Below are positions 62,592 through 64,000 of a stretch of 64,000 nucleotides of DNA, piece by piece (the first letter of the stretch is position 1; each line of letters begins with the position of its first letter). The notes beneath the pieces were generated by a model that worked only from the letters and a program-made list of their open reading frames with translations, was not told the origin of the DNA and did no database searches. The stretch spans positions 13,866,709 through 13,930,708 of the forward strand of contig CM057003.1 of assembly GCA_029891345.1 (NCBI GenBank), written 5' to 3'. A program made the position numbers and the translations under genes. This stretch comes from Dryococelus australis. Taxonomy: Eukaryota; Arthropoda; Insecta; Phasmatodea; Phasmatidae.

Positions 62592-63001
62592 TATAGGTTG
62601 TTCACGGTCATATTAGCACTTTTGAAAGTCCTGCTCAAGATCTACTTGTAAGCACATTCTGCATCCGTCCGCCACGTGTAAGATAAACTTTGCCGTGGAC
62701 CTGATCTCTTTATTCATGCGTTAAGAAAGATCATTTATAAAATCATTACAAAAGTAAATATTTTACAAATTTTCTCATCCATAAACTTGTAATGTATTTT
62801 TAAAAATTAGAAAGAAAAATAAGTCGTTGCAGTATTGGCAAATGTTTACCGAACACTTTTTATTAAACGTTGAAACACGGTACTACTTTCTTTCCGTCAT
62901 TGCCAACTGCGCGTGCCCGTGAAAAATACACGCAGGTAGGGACGGCGACAATTTCCAAGGGTCGATTTCAAAAGTGCTCACTTTGTCGCGAACAGCCTTT
63001 A
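62592..63001 (+). mobile_element. F1 MITE, long form
   Basis: Ends are TATAGGTTGTTCACGGTCAT and TTTGTCGCGAACAGCCTTTA. Confidence 0.78.
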
Positions 63002-63160
63002 GTACAAATGCCATTTGTTGCAAACGCCAAAACCAAACAACTGGAAACGTTAACGTCAGTATTTGTTTCTGTAGTGGTACAGCGTTTTCCTAGCTAATGC
63101 ACAACGTAACTTATTTAAACAATTTACCGCGGATTTTCGGGAATACTTATATTATTACAG

Positions 63161-63345
63161 GCGCCGCTGTGGTCTAGCGCAAAGGCATCCCACAAGTGCG
63201 ACACAGGCTCGATCCTCGACAGGTTAGCGCTCAAATGTTGCATGGGGGAACGTGGCGGACTATGCCGTAGGCAGGGTGGTTGGCGTTCCTCGGGGTGCTG
63301 CACCTCTCGTCTTCGCCAATGCATTCCATCGCTGAGCCGTCTACA
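63161..63345 (+). mobile_element. S1-related or third SINE type
   Basis: The head GCGCCGCTGTGGTCTAGCGC and GGCTCGATCCTCGACAGG is tRNA-like, but its anticodon-arm region differs from S1. The body (GGCGTTCCTCGGGGTGCTGC; AATGCATTCCATCGCTG) is a diverged S1 body. Confidence 0.6.
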
Positions 63346-63642
63346 CTTCTCAGTTCCGTCCGACGGGCGCCGACAACCCGGTTGTTATAAACACCCTCCG
63401 GATTTTTCATTTCAACTGTGTCATTCTAACCTGGTCGGCCACGCGTTAATTTCTAATTCGAGGCCTTGCAAACACGTCATTTTTCTTTCTATTATTTTGC
63501 GCTGTATTTGTGTTCAGTTTTTTTTTTTTGTTAAAAACCCGCGAAGACTGCGCTGCGCGATCGATGAAATTGGCGCTAACTATTCATGTCAAAAAGGTTT
63601 AGAGAATTCCACAAATCAGATTAGCCGCAAGGAAAACTCTGA

Positions 63643-64000
63643 TAAAGGTTGTTCGCGATTAAGTGAGCACTTTTGAAATCAACCGCACTTTTGAAATCAC
63701 TGCCCCTTCCTCCATATACTTTAACGGGCACGCTGAGTGATATACCTATGCCCAGTGAAGTAGCTAAAGATGGAGGGAGAGTAGTTCCATATTTTAAAGT
63801 CGAATTAAAAGTCTTAGCTAATCAGTTGCTATAACTTAAATTACTTATTTTGCTTTCTGTGTTTTCTAATGCATCTACGTGTAAAAATAAGCAGTTTTTG
63901 AAAATGTTTATTTTATAATAATTTCTACAGTTTCATTTGACCGACGCATGAACAACGTGATGAAGTCCATGGCAATGTCAATGTTACATAAGGCGGAAGA
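63643..64000 (-). mobile_element. F1 MITE running off the window end
   Basis: The left end is TAAAGGTTGTTCGCGATTAA. The sequence GAGCACTTTTGAAATCAACC is partly duplicated just inside. It reaches ACATAAGGCGGAAGA at the last base; about 60 bp and the right terminus lie outside. Confidence 0.78.

Overview
This is a 64 kb piece of an insect-type nuclear genome: AT-rich, intron-dominated and densely packed with transposons. The signs are GT-AG introns several kb long, tRNA-derived SINEs, many MITEs, a BEL/Pao LTR retrotransposon, a piggyBac element, and one host gene whose protein looks like the insect juvenile-hormone-binding/takeout and group-7-allergen proteins (TULIP fold). The species cannot be settled from the sequence alone.

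Host gene. One plus-strand gene runs from about 18.8 kb to at least 60.9 kb. Eight exons (18785-18843, 36446-36543, 39381-39566, 47576-47699, 48671-48728, 55555-55693, 56456-56591, 60802-60939) join in a single open frame of about 312 residues with consistent phases at all seven junctions. Exons 1-6 look like one TULIP domain (JHBP/takeout-like). Exons 7-8 begin a second domain that looks like a group-7 mite allergen domain. The first exon(s), including any signal peptide, and the last exons were not found. A separate intact 160-codon ORF on the minus strand at 22509-22991 lies inside the first intron and is unidentified.

Transposon landscape. (1) A BEL/Pao retrotransposon at 26783-32012 (minus) has both LTRs and a perfect 5-bp target duplication; its coding region is decayed and the integrase is truncated. 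(2) A piggyBac copy at 13605-15989 has TIRs and TTAG duplications and sits inside an older MITE. (3) A tRNA-derived SINE family has at least 15 copies or pieces; at least two other SINE types are present. (4) Several hAT-like MITE families of about 260-296 bp have 8-bp target duplications, four of them exact. (5) Two related families have termini like TATAGGCTGTTCACGGTAAA or TATAGTCCATTCACGG, about 190-740 bp long, probably using TA targets. (6) There are a Ty3/gypsy pol fossil, a probable solo LTR, and non-LTR retrotransposon 3' ends. (7) There are several minisatellites and microsatellites.

Layout. 0-18.8 kb: repeats, a CpG-rich block with six CACGTG E-boxes (9.1-9.5 kb), a probable solo LTR and the nested piggyBac. 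18.8-36.4 kb: first intron seen, with SINEs, the orphan ORF and the BEL element. 36.4-49 kb: exons 2-5 with SINEs and MITEs between them. 49-61 kb: exons 6-8. 61-64 kb: SINEs and MITEs. Stretches without recognised content are listed. All work was by eye; no database search was run.
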